Shown here piece by piece: positions 1 to 12,291 of a DNA stretch of 38,939 nt (its first letter is position 1; each line of letters begins with the position of its first letter). The stretch comes from Diphasiastrum complanatum. Taxonomy: Eukaryota; Streptophyta; Lycopodiopsida; Lycopodiales; Lycopodiaceae. The position numbers and the translations under genes were made by a program. The notes beneath the pieces were generated by a model. It ran no database searches. It had not been told where the DNA came from and saw nothing but the letters and a program-made list of their open reading frames with translations. Location: assembly GCA_029204225.1 (NCBI GenBank), contig MU835457.1, positions 1 to 38,939 on the forward strand. Direction: 5' to 3'.

Positions 1-1260
<1,260 letters not shown>

Positions 1261-1269
1261 ACACGTCCA

Positions 1270-1880
1270 GCTTGGCAAAGAAGGATTTTTTGACCCTTGA
1301 TCAAATCGGATTGAGGCGGATTTATTCCGACCCTTTGTATAATTTTGACCCTTTAACTGTTCCGAATTTTTCTGAGGACTCAAATTTTTCCAAAAACTCG
1401 AATTTTTCTAAAGACTCAAATTTCCTCCAAAGACTCGAATTTTTCCAAAAGGATCGAATTTTTCCAAAGACTCGAATTTTTTCAAACGATCAAATTTTTC
1501 CAAAGGCTCAAAGTTTTTCAAAGACTCAAATTTTTCCAAAGGATTGAATTTTTCTGATCCAACATTGAGCTTGGCAAAGAAGGATTATCTGATTCTGGAT
1601 CGGATCGGATCGAGGCTGATATATTCCGACCCTTTGTATATTTTTGACCCTTTGGAAATTTTCCAACCCAGAGTACAATCCGACCCTTTGTATATTTCCG
1701 ACCCTTTGTACTGTCAACTCAAAAAAAAATTCAAAGACTTGAATTTTTTCGAAGACTCGAATTTTTCCAAAGACTCAAATTTTTCTCTGAAGACTCAAAT
1801 TTTTCCAGAGACTCAAATTTTTTCGACGACTCGAATTTTTTTTCTGAAGTCTCAAATTTTTTCGAAGACTTGAATTTATG
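1270..1880. repeat. About 299-bp tandem duplication built from an 18-bp AAGACTCGAATTTTTCC unit
   Basis: GCTTGGCAAAGAAGGATT occurs at 1270 and again at 1569, giving a 299-base period. Both copies continue into CCGACCCTTTGTATA and then into a run of an 18-base unit close to CAAAGACTCGAATTTTTC (about 1370-1555 and 1734-1875). The pattern is a tandem repeat nested inside a larger tandem repeat. Reading frames crossing it are not coding. Confidence 0.8.
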
Positions 1881-2798
<918 letters not shown>

Positions 2799-2810
2799 AT
2801 AGTGTCCCCA

Positions 2811-2849
2811 TGGTGCCGCCCTGGAAAACGCAGTACCAGGGTGGCACCA
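2811..2849. repeat. GC-rich hairpin (14-bp stem)
   Basis: TGGTGCCGCCCTGG at 2811-2824 pairs with CCAGGGTGGCACCA at 2836-2849, 13 of 14 positions, around an 11-base loop. It sits beside the TA/TG microsatellite and could be the end of a small mobile element. Its function is unknown. Confidence 0.7.
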
Positions 2850-3299
2850 GTATATAATATTTTTTATTATTTTTTCTAATAAAAAGTGCTTTAGGGTGAA
2901 AAAAAAGCCAAAAAAATGCAAAATAAAGAGAAAAGTACAAGGGGCAAGTACAACAACACATGAGCATAGTGGGGGAGCAGACCATGGGGCCAATGGGAGA
3001 GCAACACATGGGGGCAAGTACAACAACACATGGCGGGATCAATAGCTGCACATGGGTAAACAGCTTGTGGGGATAAATAGACAATGTGAGTGCCATTGTG
3101 AGACAGTGAGAGCCAATGAGAGGCCGTGAGAGCTTGTGTGAGCTTGTGCGAGAGCCAGGGTGCTGTGAGAGAAAGTCAATTGAGATGGCAGAGCACATAC
3201 TACTTGACGTTCGCATTTGCCCTGTATCCGTTCGCATGCAATTTAGGCTTGTTTTGTGTTTTTCATACTTTATTTCCATTGTGGTATATAGCTTGACGG

Positions 3300-3600
3300 A
3301 CTACTTTGTGTGCAGACGACAAAGCTGACAGAAGAGGTCTGAAGGCACAACGAAAGGCATGAGAAGCTTTGCACAGAGATTGAAGAGAGGCAGCGAGAGA
3401 TTCGGTAGAGACACCCGGAGCTGCAGCCCCTACCCCCGCTGGCGAGGGCGAGGGCGAGGAAACACAGCGGATTAGAATTAACTGCACTACACAACAGCTA
3501 GCCATGGTCAGGAAAAGGGTGCGAATTTGTCGGGCTAACGAGGAGGCAGAGCAAGAGATTAAAGCACCTGACAAAGCCTACGAGTCTGTGGGCTCTTCGT
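3300..3600 (+). pseudogene. Eroded reading frame, charged then Pro/Ala-rich (unknown)
   Basis: One plus-strand frame reads a charged, helix-like stretch (KLTEEV, then RHNERHEKLCTEIEERQREI), an in-frame stop, a PELQPLPPLARARAR stretch and further stops. The composition looks like a former coding exon rather than random sequence. It has several stops, no clear start and no recognisable domain. The rest of 2850-4180 shows a degenerate repeat near 2940-3030 (GGGGGCAAGTACAACAACAC twice) and no other gene. Confidence 0.25.
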
Positions 3601-4179
3601 AGGAATGCTAAGACTAGACAGGGTCTAGCCGTATGTGGCGGACTGTTTCTATGTAATTTTTGGTAGTAAATGAGACGACATATAGTTAAACAGTATTTTG
3701 AAAACATACTCAACCGTATGTGGTGGGATAAGTAATGTTTTTTGATACGTCTCTTAAATTTATATACAGTAAGCTTTTTTGTGCAACATGCGCGTGGTTT
3801 TGTGAAACACAATTTCTTTTTATGTATTGTAAATGCGTGTACTCCTATGAATGCATGTACTGTGTACAATGTTTATGAAACATAGTTTATCAAATATCAT
3901 TGTACATCTTTACGGCCTCACCGACATTATATATTGTCACATTTTTACACTGTGTCTTGTTTGGTCTAGGCTTTCGATATTTTGAATGATCCTTTGATTG
4001 CGACATTAACGATTCTTTGATTTGGCTTTCCAATGTTCTAATTGGGTCCATCAACTTGAGGCCCCCCTCATTTGCAGAGACAGGCCCAAGGGTGCATCGA
4101 ACAAGAAAGACAGAGCACAGAAACAAAAACGGCAAGGGAAGAGGGGGCTCAAGTCAATGCCTCATTATCCCCATGCAAA

Positions 4180-4740
4180 TCACCTGGCTGGATAGGTTGG
4201 GCCTAAGTTGATGGGCCCAAGTTGAGGCCGGTTGGAATAGAAGTCAAAGAGGGGACTCCCTGAGCAACTGAGCGAAGAGGCATTGCCTGTGACTGCCCAT
4301 GGAGCTGCTGCAGGTGGAGGAAATGGCTGCGGAGGGGCCGTCCCTGCAGGAGGCAATGACAGTGGCGATATATATTGGAAGGGGCGATGTGGTGGCCAGT
4401 ACTGGTTCATCCTGGGTGTTGCCAAAGGAAGAGCCACTAGAGTGGATGATGCCAAAGGAGGAGGATGTGGAGTGGGTGCTACAAGAGACAACCTGGGTGC
4501 TGCCATAGGAGGAGCTACTGTGGATGTGGGCACTACAAGAGACAACCTGGGCACAGATGGTGGCCTGCCATGGACAATTAAGACTCTGAAGGGTGCTGTA
4601 GAAGTGGATGGCGATAGAGGGGCTGCAGGCCTCAATATGACATCGGTGGCACTGGAGGTGTTGTGCGGTGCATGTAAGCCCTCTAAGGAACCGGAAGAAC
4701 TGGAGGCACCTCATGGCGCTAATCTAGCATGCTGGCAAGA
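4180..4740 (-). pseudogene. Proline/serine/alanine-rich open frame downstream of the hAT remnant
   Basis: The minus strand is open for about 150 codons (4635-4180) and similar composition continues upstream to about 4740. The product is rich in Pro, Ala, Ser and Thr, and contains a repeated RLSLVVPT / RLSLVAPT phrase. It lies directly downstream of, and on the same strand as, the hAT-like transposase fragments. It may be that protein's disordered tail, or an unrelated frame kept open by GC-rich composition. No domain or catalytic motif is visible. Confidence 0.3.
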
Positions 4741-4834
4741 GATGATGGGGGTGCCCTAAGACTCAGCATGAGTTGGGCCTCTGAATCCAACGTGGCAATC
4801 AAGTCATCTAGTTGGGCATCTGAATACAAATACT

Positions 4835-6110
4835 CTATGCTTTGGGCCTCATGATGTGCACCATCCTCTGGCTCATCTCATGCATCATCTCATGCCTCAT
4901 CATGTGCACCATGTAGAATCCGCATGCCATCCCAACCGGTACCATTGAAGTCATCTGGTGTCTCATCTGGTGTACTGTCAAAGTCACGCCCATAACTCCT
5001 ATGTTGCATGCATTCAAGCAAATGTGGAATCCAAATCTATACGGGATGTACTCAAGCCAATCCGCCTCGAGCTCCCTGTTTGCGATCTGTGTAGGAGAGA
5101 GGAAGAGGGGATGGAACATGTGTGCAACGCTGTCGATATCCCTGTGAAAGTAGTTCCACCATGTCTCCCAGATACCCTTGAAATCGGTCATCCTGCACAT
5201 GACAATGGAGGTTGAAGAAAGTACAACGAGATCGGATAAATGTAACATCAACAGAAAAACAAATTAGAAATCACTGAAAAAGATAAAGAGCAATTACATT
5301 ACTATATTGCTTACCTCTATGGCTGCAAGATGGGCAGCTGCATGAACTATCCAATACGGTCAATGATCTCATACACCAATCCAAATGTGGACCTCTCGCT
5401 ATCAGTTATGCGGAGCACAATGTAAAGTGGACACATGAGTCTTGACAATGTCTGCGCATCTCTCCAGAACTGGTCACCCCTCACCGTGGATGAAAAGTGA
5501 TCCCCATCCTCTGTGTGCTTAAACATACTAGTATGCCAAAGATTGCTGGCAACCATATGGAGAAGCTGTGCCCTGCACCTAATCAGACAGTCGATGACCA
5601 CCAAGTCAAATGCAGAGCGTGTGGGGGTTGGCTTCTGGAGGTCCAACTGGCTGAACACTCAGAACATGGCAAAAAACCGTCTCTTCCTCACGGATGATGG
5701 CTCTAATCCAGAGAAGTGCATCTATGTCCCCCATGCATGGATGATGGCTCTAATCCAGAGAAGTGCATCTATGTCCCCCATGAGAAGGTCAATGTTGTGC
5801 GCTGCACAGGGGGTATGGACAATGTGGGAGAACTCGGAATCTAGGAGGACACCCATTTGAACACAGTTGGTGGCATTGTCCGCCACCACTGTAACGACAT
5901 GTTGGGGGGCTATGGACAGGATGGAAGACCTAATGACACCAAACATGAACTCCGTAGATATGAATCTCCCCCCTTATACTACAATCCACGGTTCTCAAAA
6001 ACTATGTGCCCATGCAGCTAGAGACCAAAATGTTGAGGATTGGCCTCCTTCTGACGTCAAACATAATGCTGCAACTGCATTAGAGGAGTTCTCAATATCA
6101 AAAAACCCTT
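4835..6110 (-). pseudogene. Decayed hAT-superfamily (DUF659-type) transposase
   Basis: Minus-strand segments appear in the expected order for a plant DUF659/hAT transposase. At 5946-5722 the text VVTVVADNATNCV...LDSEFSHIVHTPCAAHNIDLL matches the typical VVTDNAxNY...FWTPCAAHCIDLML block, which includes a catalytic Asp. At 5658-5347 it reads RSAFDLVVIDCLI...DQFWRDAQTLSRLMCPLYIVLRITDSE...GLVYEIIDRI, the FW...PLVxVLRxxD...GxxYEAMD block. At 5251-5110 it reads WETWWNYFHRDIDSVAHMFHPLFLSP, the W...LHxxAxFLNP block. The segments lie in different frames with stops between them. A 47-bp tandem duplication (5692-5782) breaks the frame, and the C-terminal dimerisation domain was not found. It is therefore inactive. 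Family call is firm; subfamily unknown. Confidence 0.75.
5692..5782. repeat. 47-bp tandem duplication inside the hAT remnant
   Basis: GGATGATGGCTCTAATCCAG starts at 5692 and again at 5739, and the two copies match through CCCCCATG. The period of 47 is not a multiple of three, so it shifts the transposase frame. Confidence 0.9.
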
Positions 6111-6576
6111 TAAGGAATGCCATGTAGGATATAAAAAAATATCAAAATAAAAGAAACAATATTGTTTATTTGCTTGCCCCCACCACTCTCGAGGCCTCCC
6201 CAACTCCCAATGATCTAACCACAGTGTCTATAGTCACAATTAAGAATTGTAAATAGTTCACAGTATAACTTGAATATATTCAAAAATATTCCCTCCATTG
6301 GTTACGAAAGGGGCAATATTTTCACTGGATCTAGAATATGACCGTCATCCCCAAATTCGAATCAGGAAAAATAGCTAAATGTTTACATATGCATTCCTTC
6401 CACAAGAATGAAAATATGGGTGCCATCTCCAATTATGAATGCCATCTTCACATTGGAATGGAAATATGAGCGCCAACTACCTATTGGAATGAAAAAATGA
6501 GCGGCATTTCCAAATTTGAATCAAGCATATAAGCATGGAGATTGGATTGATCGTACAGAGTATATAATATAATCAA
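6111..6576. repeat. Upstream region of gene A with degenerate ~27-bp repeats
   Basis: ATGACCGTCATCCCCAAATT (6340s) reappears as ATGAGCGGCATTTCCAAATT (about 6498). Between them, phrases like GGAATGGAAATATGAGCGCC recur at about 6410-6500. The array ends about 150 bases before gene A's probable start, so it could be promoter-associated or a subterminal transposon repeat. No reading frame of note is present. Confidence 0.5.
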
Positions 6577-6676
6577 AGATGAGTATTTTGTTTTGCTTCA
6601 TAGAATCTGTTCATAGTACTTTGATGCAACTAATTACTCTATTGTTCATCATCTACATGTGGATATCCCTATTGAA

Positions 6677-9060
6677 ATGGCACCTTTGCAGAGAAGAGGA
6701 GGCAAGGGAATTCAAATATCTGCTGAGGATCATTCTCGTTACAGGGCAGAAGGAAAGAAAAACTTGGATTTGTGGATAGATGAAACATTATATCCACAAG
6801 ATCCAAGCAAATTGACACATTCCACATTCTCCTCAATAACTCATTCAGTTACATGGATATGCAATGGGCATAGTGGATTACTAGGATATTGTGAAAGATT
6901 TCAAAACCATGGAAAACAACTTTATATGAATAAAGTTCACTTTGAGTTAATTCGGATGTCCTCTTATTGTCAGAATAGAGATTGTCGTCTCCAAAAGACG
7001 TTAGAGAAAAATGAACAACTTAAAAAAAATAATAAATCATTACTAGAGATAACAATCAATATCAAATCAGAACTAGAGCAAATACAATCAATCTTACAAT
7101 CTATTCGTATTGAAAGCTTACAATCATTGAAGGATGTGGAATTGTCAAAGAAAAAGACTGGAAGTACAAAGCGAAAGCGACAAAGTTGCAAGGATGTTCA
7201 AACACTTTCAAAAGTAGGTTATTGAAATAGAAGGATCTGTGCATTCAAGTAAGCATATTCTGATTTCTGTAAGTTTTTCAATGACATTTGGATTTATTTT
7301 TAGCTATGGTGATATTCTGTTAACTATCTGTTTTTTTTTGCAGATCTGCATCAGTAGCTCCTCGGAATATTAAAGACAATGCTTCACTAGGAATGTCATT
7401 GGGTACAATATTGATAGGCAAATCCACTGAGCGTATCATGATGAACAATAGGAGTTCAAATGTAAAATATAAAATAACAGAGTCTTTGATGGTGGACATT
7501 CAAAATTTTAGCAAGTTCAAATCAGAAAAGTCCCAATCCCTAGGACATATCACTTGAAGAAAGAGAGGGATACATTAAACATAGATATGCAGAAGATCGC
7601 TGGAACTTCATTTCATATTGAGGAGGTGTATGAAATTGATGGAAGATCGATATTCTATAATTCATCAGACAACTTATTTGTTGATCTAAATTACTTGCTG
7701 AGATACATTGTCACCTTTTATGATATAATCTTTGAAAAGGTGACTGGCAAAATAATCATAGTACTTAAGTTAGATGAGTCATAAATTGTGAAAGGGCAAA
7801 AATATGAATGGTGCACTATCACAAACAGAGGACCAAGAAAATTTCAGATTCAGCGTCCAGTCAAAAAATGATATATGGTGGTTGGCAGCGTTTCAGGTAA
7901 CTAGCCTCATTATTACATTACATTCATTGAATAGTATTAATTCTTTGTTAACTAAGTCTGATTAATTCTTTGGACAGGTGTTGAAGGAGGATCATGATAT
8001 ATTATCATGGATATTCTCAAGGACATCTTATCCTATCAAAGGCCATATGGATGGAAGACTTCTCAATGTTCCAGGAGTTGGAGACTTCAATGTTGAATGG
8101 CACTTAGCAAGTGATTTGAAAACATTGAAATGTATGTATTATGTCTCTCACGGTGCTACATCAAAACACCCTTGTTTGTACTGCATGAAAATGAGAAAAG
8201 ACGTAACTAGGACTATAGGAATCACTAGAGAATATGCAGATCCAAACTGGAAGCCTGTGCTGCTTATCCCTTTGAAAAATGTGCATCTTTGCACTCTTCA
8301 TGCAGAAGTTAGATTAATAGAAAAGATCATTTATCTTCATATAGTTTTTGCTTGGAATACTAAGCCAACATTATCAGCAGATAAGCTATTTTTCGATTAG
8401 AAGATGTTTTATCAAAAGCAGGACTTCATAAGGGACATGTCAAAATTCAAAAAGATGAAAAGCTTTCAGGAAAGAATGGGAATATGCCAACTAAGCCAAG
8501 CATAGGAGGAGCAAAAGCACGTCGATTCCTATCAAATCATACTGGTAAGGCTTCTAATATTCAACACTCAGTCTGGACAGATATTATTGTTGCTACTCAG
8601 GACTTCGAGAAAGACGGCAAAAACAGAATACTAAAAATTGATGTATGGAAGAAGCTTGATAGTATGATTGCTATTTTAAAAAAAGATAAATACTCTGATA
8701 TTGATAAGAAAGCTGTACAAAGGACTTGTGTCGATTTTGTTAATGCAGTATTACAAGCATGGGGAGAAGATCACATCACTCATTACATGGTTAGTATTAA
8801 TTCTTCAAGATGCTTTCAATTTTTCATATATATTTAGATCCAAACATAAGACTGACATTATGGTTTTGACATCTGCAGCACATACTAAGAGATCATACAT
8901 AATTTTTGCAAACGCATATGGAAGCTTGAGTGTATGGTCATCACAAGGGATGGAGAAGTCACATTGGCAAGCACGAGCAACATTTCATTAAAATACACAA
9001 CATGGAGGAACCAGTGAAAAATGAAACTACATTTGTCAATTGTTTCAGTGGTTCTACCAC
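6677..9060 (+). pseudogene. Gene A: multi-exon DDE-transposase-like gene, decayed
   Basis: The probable start is ATG 6677 (MAPLQRRGGKGIQI), opening a 179-codon exon that ends at 7213. Its last third is a lysine-rich coiled coil (EKNEQLKKNNKSLLEI) with a basic tail. Later pieces: 7344-7555; 7554-7784, ending VLKLDES then a stop; 7804-7896 (KNDIWWLAAFQ); an 81-nt intron 7897-7977; 7978-8398 (VEWHLASDLKTLKCMYYVSHG, then KHPCLYC, then TLHAEVRLIEKII); 8399-8789 in a shifted frame; intron 8790-8878; and a last piece reading QGMEKSHWQAR and NTQHGG. The LKLDES and E.H..SDLK segments and the late E resemble the spaced acidic residues of RNase-H-fold (DDE) transposases. I cannot name the superfamily. 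Frameshifts near 7555, 8385 and 8900 plus stops make it non-functional. It converges on gene B. Confidence 0.55.
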
Positions 9061-9424
9061 AGAGTTCAGATTCAACATATAACAAAGTCCACACAATAGA
9101 ACAAGTTTAGAAAAGCATGCAAGTTCATACAGGAAGAGAAAATTAGATGATTGTTGAGTAGAAGATAACAAAGACATTCAATGTTCATTGCCATCAAATC
9201 ATAACATGTTCAGAATTGCTTGCAAATTCATTGAACAAGAGAGGAGAAATACTCAATGTAAATGTGTGACATGTTCAAAATTGCATGCAAATTCACGGAA
9301 CAAGAGAGAGGAGAAATACTCAATGTAAATATATTGATTGTATTATAACAAAATACAAAGTGTCCACTATTCATCATCAGCTTGTGTGTCAGCTTCTATG
9401 GTTGTATTGTCATGAAGAAATTCT
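9061..9424. repeat. Intergenic space between convergent genes A and B, with a 65-bp tandem duplication
   Basis: CATGTTCAGAATTGCTTGC at 9205 recurs as CATGTTCAAAATTGCATGC at 9270. The copies share AGGAGAAATACTCAATGTAA, with a period of 65. The segment separates the ends of two converging genes and carries no coding signal. Confidence 0.75.
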
Positions 9425-10843
9425 CTATGCATCTAATAGACGTGCATTATCCTTATTTTCACTAAGTTCAATATAAGTAGAGTACAATGAATAATGGGAG
9501 CTCCTTAAAGGAACATTCCCATAAGTAGAACCTAGAATGTTCAAAACATAAAATCTTTTGATAAAAATAATTTTATTTGTCTTAACAAATTTATGTCCTC
9601 CTAGATAAAATGATAAAGCTTTAACTGCCATTACTAGACTCTCCCCAACTGGGCTCAACTTCGAATGAGCAATACAGATCTCATTCTTTATGAAATGCCT
9701 AAGATAGTGGCCAAGTCCATTATCCCTCTCGAACGAGGATGCATGTTGCTTGTAACCACCTCATCTCGCAGCAAAGTGATCAATTATGAGAGCATCTTGC
9801 AATAAGAAATATGTTAAAAAAAATTACATTCAGCAGTTAAGAACATTCTAATGCAAGGAAGTTCAAACACTTACACATTCTTCATCATCATCAGCAACCA
9901 GATCAGGATGATCAATATTATGACCACCTACTGAAGTGGAATCATCTGTGAAATGCATTGATGATGGATGAGGGAAGCCCATCTGGGATTGAAATGCCAT
10001 GAATTTTGCCTCGTCCATCCTTAGCAATATTTGATAAAGTCTTAGTCAAGCACTTTTCACCGGTCATAAGTCCCTCTTCGTCATCATAATCAATTCTAGC
10101 AACAAGGTCATCTGTTTCAAAATCTACAAAGTCGAAGAATTCAGAAATTGTGCCGGATAATAAACATAGCACCTCATCTTCACGATAGTCAAAAAACTGA
10201 CATAAATCAACTATAGTAAAATATACATTGTAATTTATATAATATACTGGCAAATTGAAAAGACATTTGGACTCCTCTATAGGGATGGATTCATCAGCAG
10301 ATGTATTCTGGCCAATAAAAAAAATCTTGGAGCACATCAGCATTTACATCAATAAAGTCACTATCCTTATCAGGGGTGTCGATTAGGAAGTGACTAATAT
10401 CCTTAATAGATGACTGAACAGAGGATAGTGCAAGATGAGGGTCAACAACAGAAACTTTTTCATCATCCGGGATCTGAACTAGCAGGAAAACTATGAAACC
10501 ACTCTAGTATTCAACCAATCAACATTTTTTGTTGCAATAAGGACACATTGAACTACTTTTAAAAAGGTCAAACAAGTCATATGTCTGAAAGCTGAGAAGA
10601 AATGAACAAGATCAGTATAATGCATGTACGAGAGTGAACCTATGGGGATAATAGGCTTACTGAGTGTATCCCTGAATCTAATATAATGTTCATAAAATAC
10701 GTCAGAATTGGGTTGTGCAGTCTTAAAAACATGTAAATATGGCCTAAATAGGCTGTGGAAGTAGTCTAGATTTTCAGTAATCCCAAATTCAGTAAAAAAT
10801 GAACTTAGGCCCGAATCTCGTGTAGATCCTGAGGAAGAGGCCA
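9425..10843 (-). pseudogene. Gene B: unknown multi-exon gene, acidic middle, decayed
   Basis: Likely start at 10843 (MASSSGSTRDSGLSSFF). The first exon-like frame runs to about 10491 and contains SLFRPYLHVFKTAQPNSDVF. It is followed, after frame changes, by an Asp/Glu-rich stretch (PDDEKVSVVDPHLALSSVQ, then EFFDFVDFETDDLV and RIDYDDEEGL) at about 10473-9942 and by DHPDLVADDDEEC ending at 9875. A canonical GTAAGT donor and an AG acceptor bound a 79-nt intron, 9874-9796. The last exon, 9795-9425, reads DALIIDHFAAR, a TGA stop at 9763-9761, then GGYKQHASSFERDNG and MAVKALSFYLGGHKF. One frameshift lies in a run of eight T near 10320. No family recognised. Divergent from gene C, sharing its repeat-rich promoter region. 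Confidence 0.5.
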
Positions 10844-10856
10844 TGGCACTATGACA

Positions 10857-11687
10857 GATATCACACCTGTGTGCGAGGGAGACAAAACGAAACAAAACTA
10901 ACTGTAAAGATCGTGCACAAGAGAGATATGTACGGTAGCTAGCACCTGAATATTGCACTTGTGCGTAGGTAGGGATCGAGGAATAAAACGTATAACAAAG
11001 TGCACGCACAAGAGCGATATGCTGTGAATTTCGAAAAAAAAAAACAAAAAATTAATTGGGTTTCGTGTCTTTTATAGTGAATTTTCACACGTGTGGTCAA
11101 CGGTCAACGAACACGTTTCGTTCCCAATTGGTTTGCAGCGCTGACACATGTGAGGTGACACCTGGACACGTGTGAAATGACACAAGGACACGTGTCTCGT
11201 GTTCATTAGTCGGATGGACAACACATGCCGTTCTCGCATTAGGTCGTACAATCTCACATGTGTGAAATGACAACCTAACATGTGTCAAATGATCATTCGC
11301 TGACCTGTTGCCATGTGTCACTTTTTGATGACTTGACAGTTCACATGTGCAACAAGACGTTCTTTTGCACATGCGAACTGCGATATAAAATCACAAACTC
11401 TCATGAATTTTTTTCACTTTTTTTTCTACTCCGCATATCGCACTTGTGTGCCACCTTTGTAATCGATATTTTGCCTACTGCATTTCATGTGCACAGGTCC
11501 GATATACCTACTTACGTGTCTCCTCATATCGGACTTGTGTGTCTCTCTTCTATATTCAACAATCTCTCTAATATTTGGCTTGCACAGATCCGATATACTC
11601 TACTTTCTTTCCGTACATATCGCTCCTCTACGAACGCTTCAGAATCCTCCCCTTCTTATCCTAGTCGTCATGCACAATGCGATATCC
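10857..11687. promoter_or_regulatory. Shared B/C promoter region: five ~91-bp units with facing motif pairs
   Basis: A motif close to CATATCGGACTTGTGTG (minus-facing form) and its reverse complement CACAAGTCCGATATG alternate through the region. Minus-facing copies start at 10857, 10949, 11434, 11525 and 11616. Plus-facing copies have their GCAC at 10915, 11006, 11491, 11582 and 11672. Within each unit the two are 56-58 bases apart, and units repeat every 90-92 bases: two beside gene B's start and three beside gene C's start. The two groups are offset by 485 bases for both motif forms. The sequence between motifs is much less conserved. This looks like a set of binding sites controlling both divergent genes, or subterminal repeats of a transposon; binding is inference. 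Confidence 0.7.
11084..11375. promoter_or_regulatory. Cluster of ACACGTGT/ACATGTGT palindromes in the centre of the B/C promoter
   Basis: CACACGTGTG (11086), ACACATGTGA (about 11144), GACACGTGTGAAATGAC (about 11165), GACACGTGTC (11187), TCACATGTGTGAAATGAC (about 11253), ACATGTGTCAAATGA (about 11277), CATGTGTCA (about 11312) and CACATGTGC (about 11342) form a dense series. Several copies carry the same trailing AAATGA(C). CACGTG is the G-box core bound by plant bHLH and bZIP factors, and CATGTG is a related E-box. The cluster fills the space between the two groups of 91-bp units. Confidence 0.65.
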
Positions 11688-11761
11688 CCTAGTATACTTC
11701 TATGGATAGGAAAAAGTAGACGAGGAGAGATTTCTTCTCTGCTGGCTCATCCTTAGCCCCT

Positions 11762-12191
11762 ATGGTTGCCATTACACCTCCGACTAGATCTAGAAGGCGC
11801 AACCGTAGCAGGTGGCTCTCTGATATTCGTAAGTATTAGAGATCAACCGCTCTGTTGATTCCCAGAGCTCCATTCTATCGTGTCGTCTGTCACATACTAT
11901 AGAAATGATCTCGGACAGCTTGTTAGATTCACACCCTCTGCTCTCCAGTGCCTTCAGGAAGCTGCTGAGGACTACATGAGTCTTTTTTTTAAGAATCCAT
12001 TTTTGTTTGCTATTCATTCTAAGATAGTCACCATTATGCCTAAGGAATTTCAGATACTAATCAGAATGAGGGAGAGATTTTGCAAGTTACACATGTCTCA
12101 ACCTGCTGCTCCTAGACCTGTTCCTCTAGATAGGACTGATCTTCCTACCAAGCGTCCTAGGAAGCAGGTAGCCCTCAAGAGAGCCCCGAAT
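11762..12191 (+). pseudogene. Gene C, 5' part: histone H3-family (possibly CENH3-like) fold, with stops
   Basis: From ATG 11762 the frame reads a basic N-terminus (TPPTRSRRRNRSRW), then LSDIRKY, a TAG (11837), RSTALLIPRAPFYRVVCHIL and a second TAG (11900). After a frameshift of about one base it continues NDLGQLVRFTPSALQCLQEA, EDYMSLFFKNPFLFAIHSK and VTIMPKEFQILIRM. This follows histone H3 through alpha-N, alpha1, alpha2 and alpha3. LQEAAE, AIH.K and VTIMPK are conserved and there is no indel from LQEAAE onward. LLIP in place of H3's LLIRKLP, and EAAEDY, are CENH3-like. VTIMPK is H3-like. Both stops replace Gln codons (CAG to TAG). The frame runs about 50 codons past the fold, through KRPRKQVALKRAP, to a possible weak donor at 12192. 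A modified H3 tail is absent. Confidence 0.75.
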
Positions 12192-12291
12192 ATGTTAAAT
12201 GCTTTTTGTTGTTTAATGCCTTATTATTGGCATTATCAATGGAAATAGTTCTCAGAATTGCAGCTAATGGACTTTCTATCTTATTTTGTAG

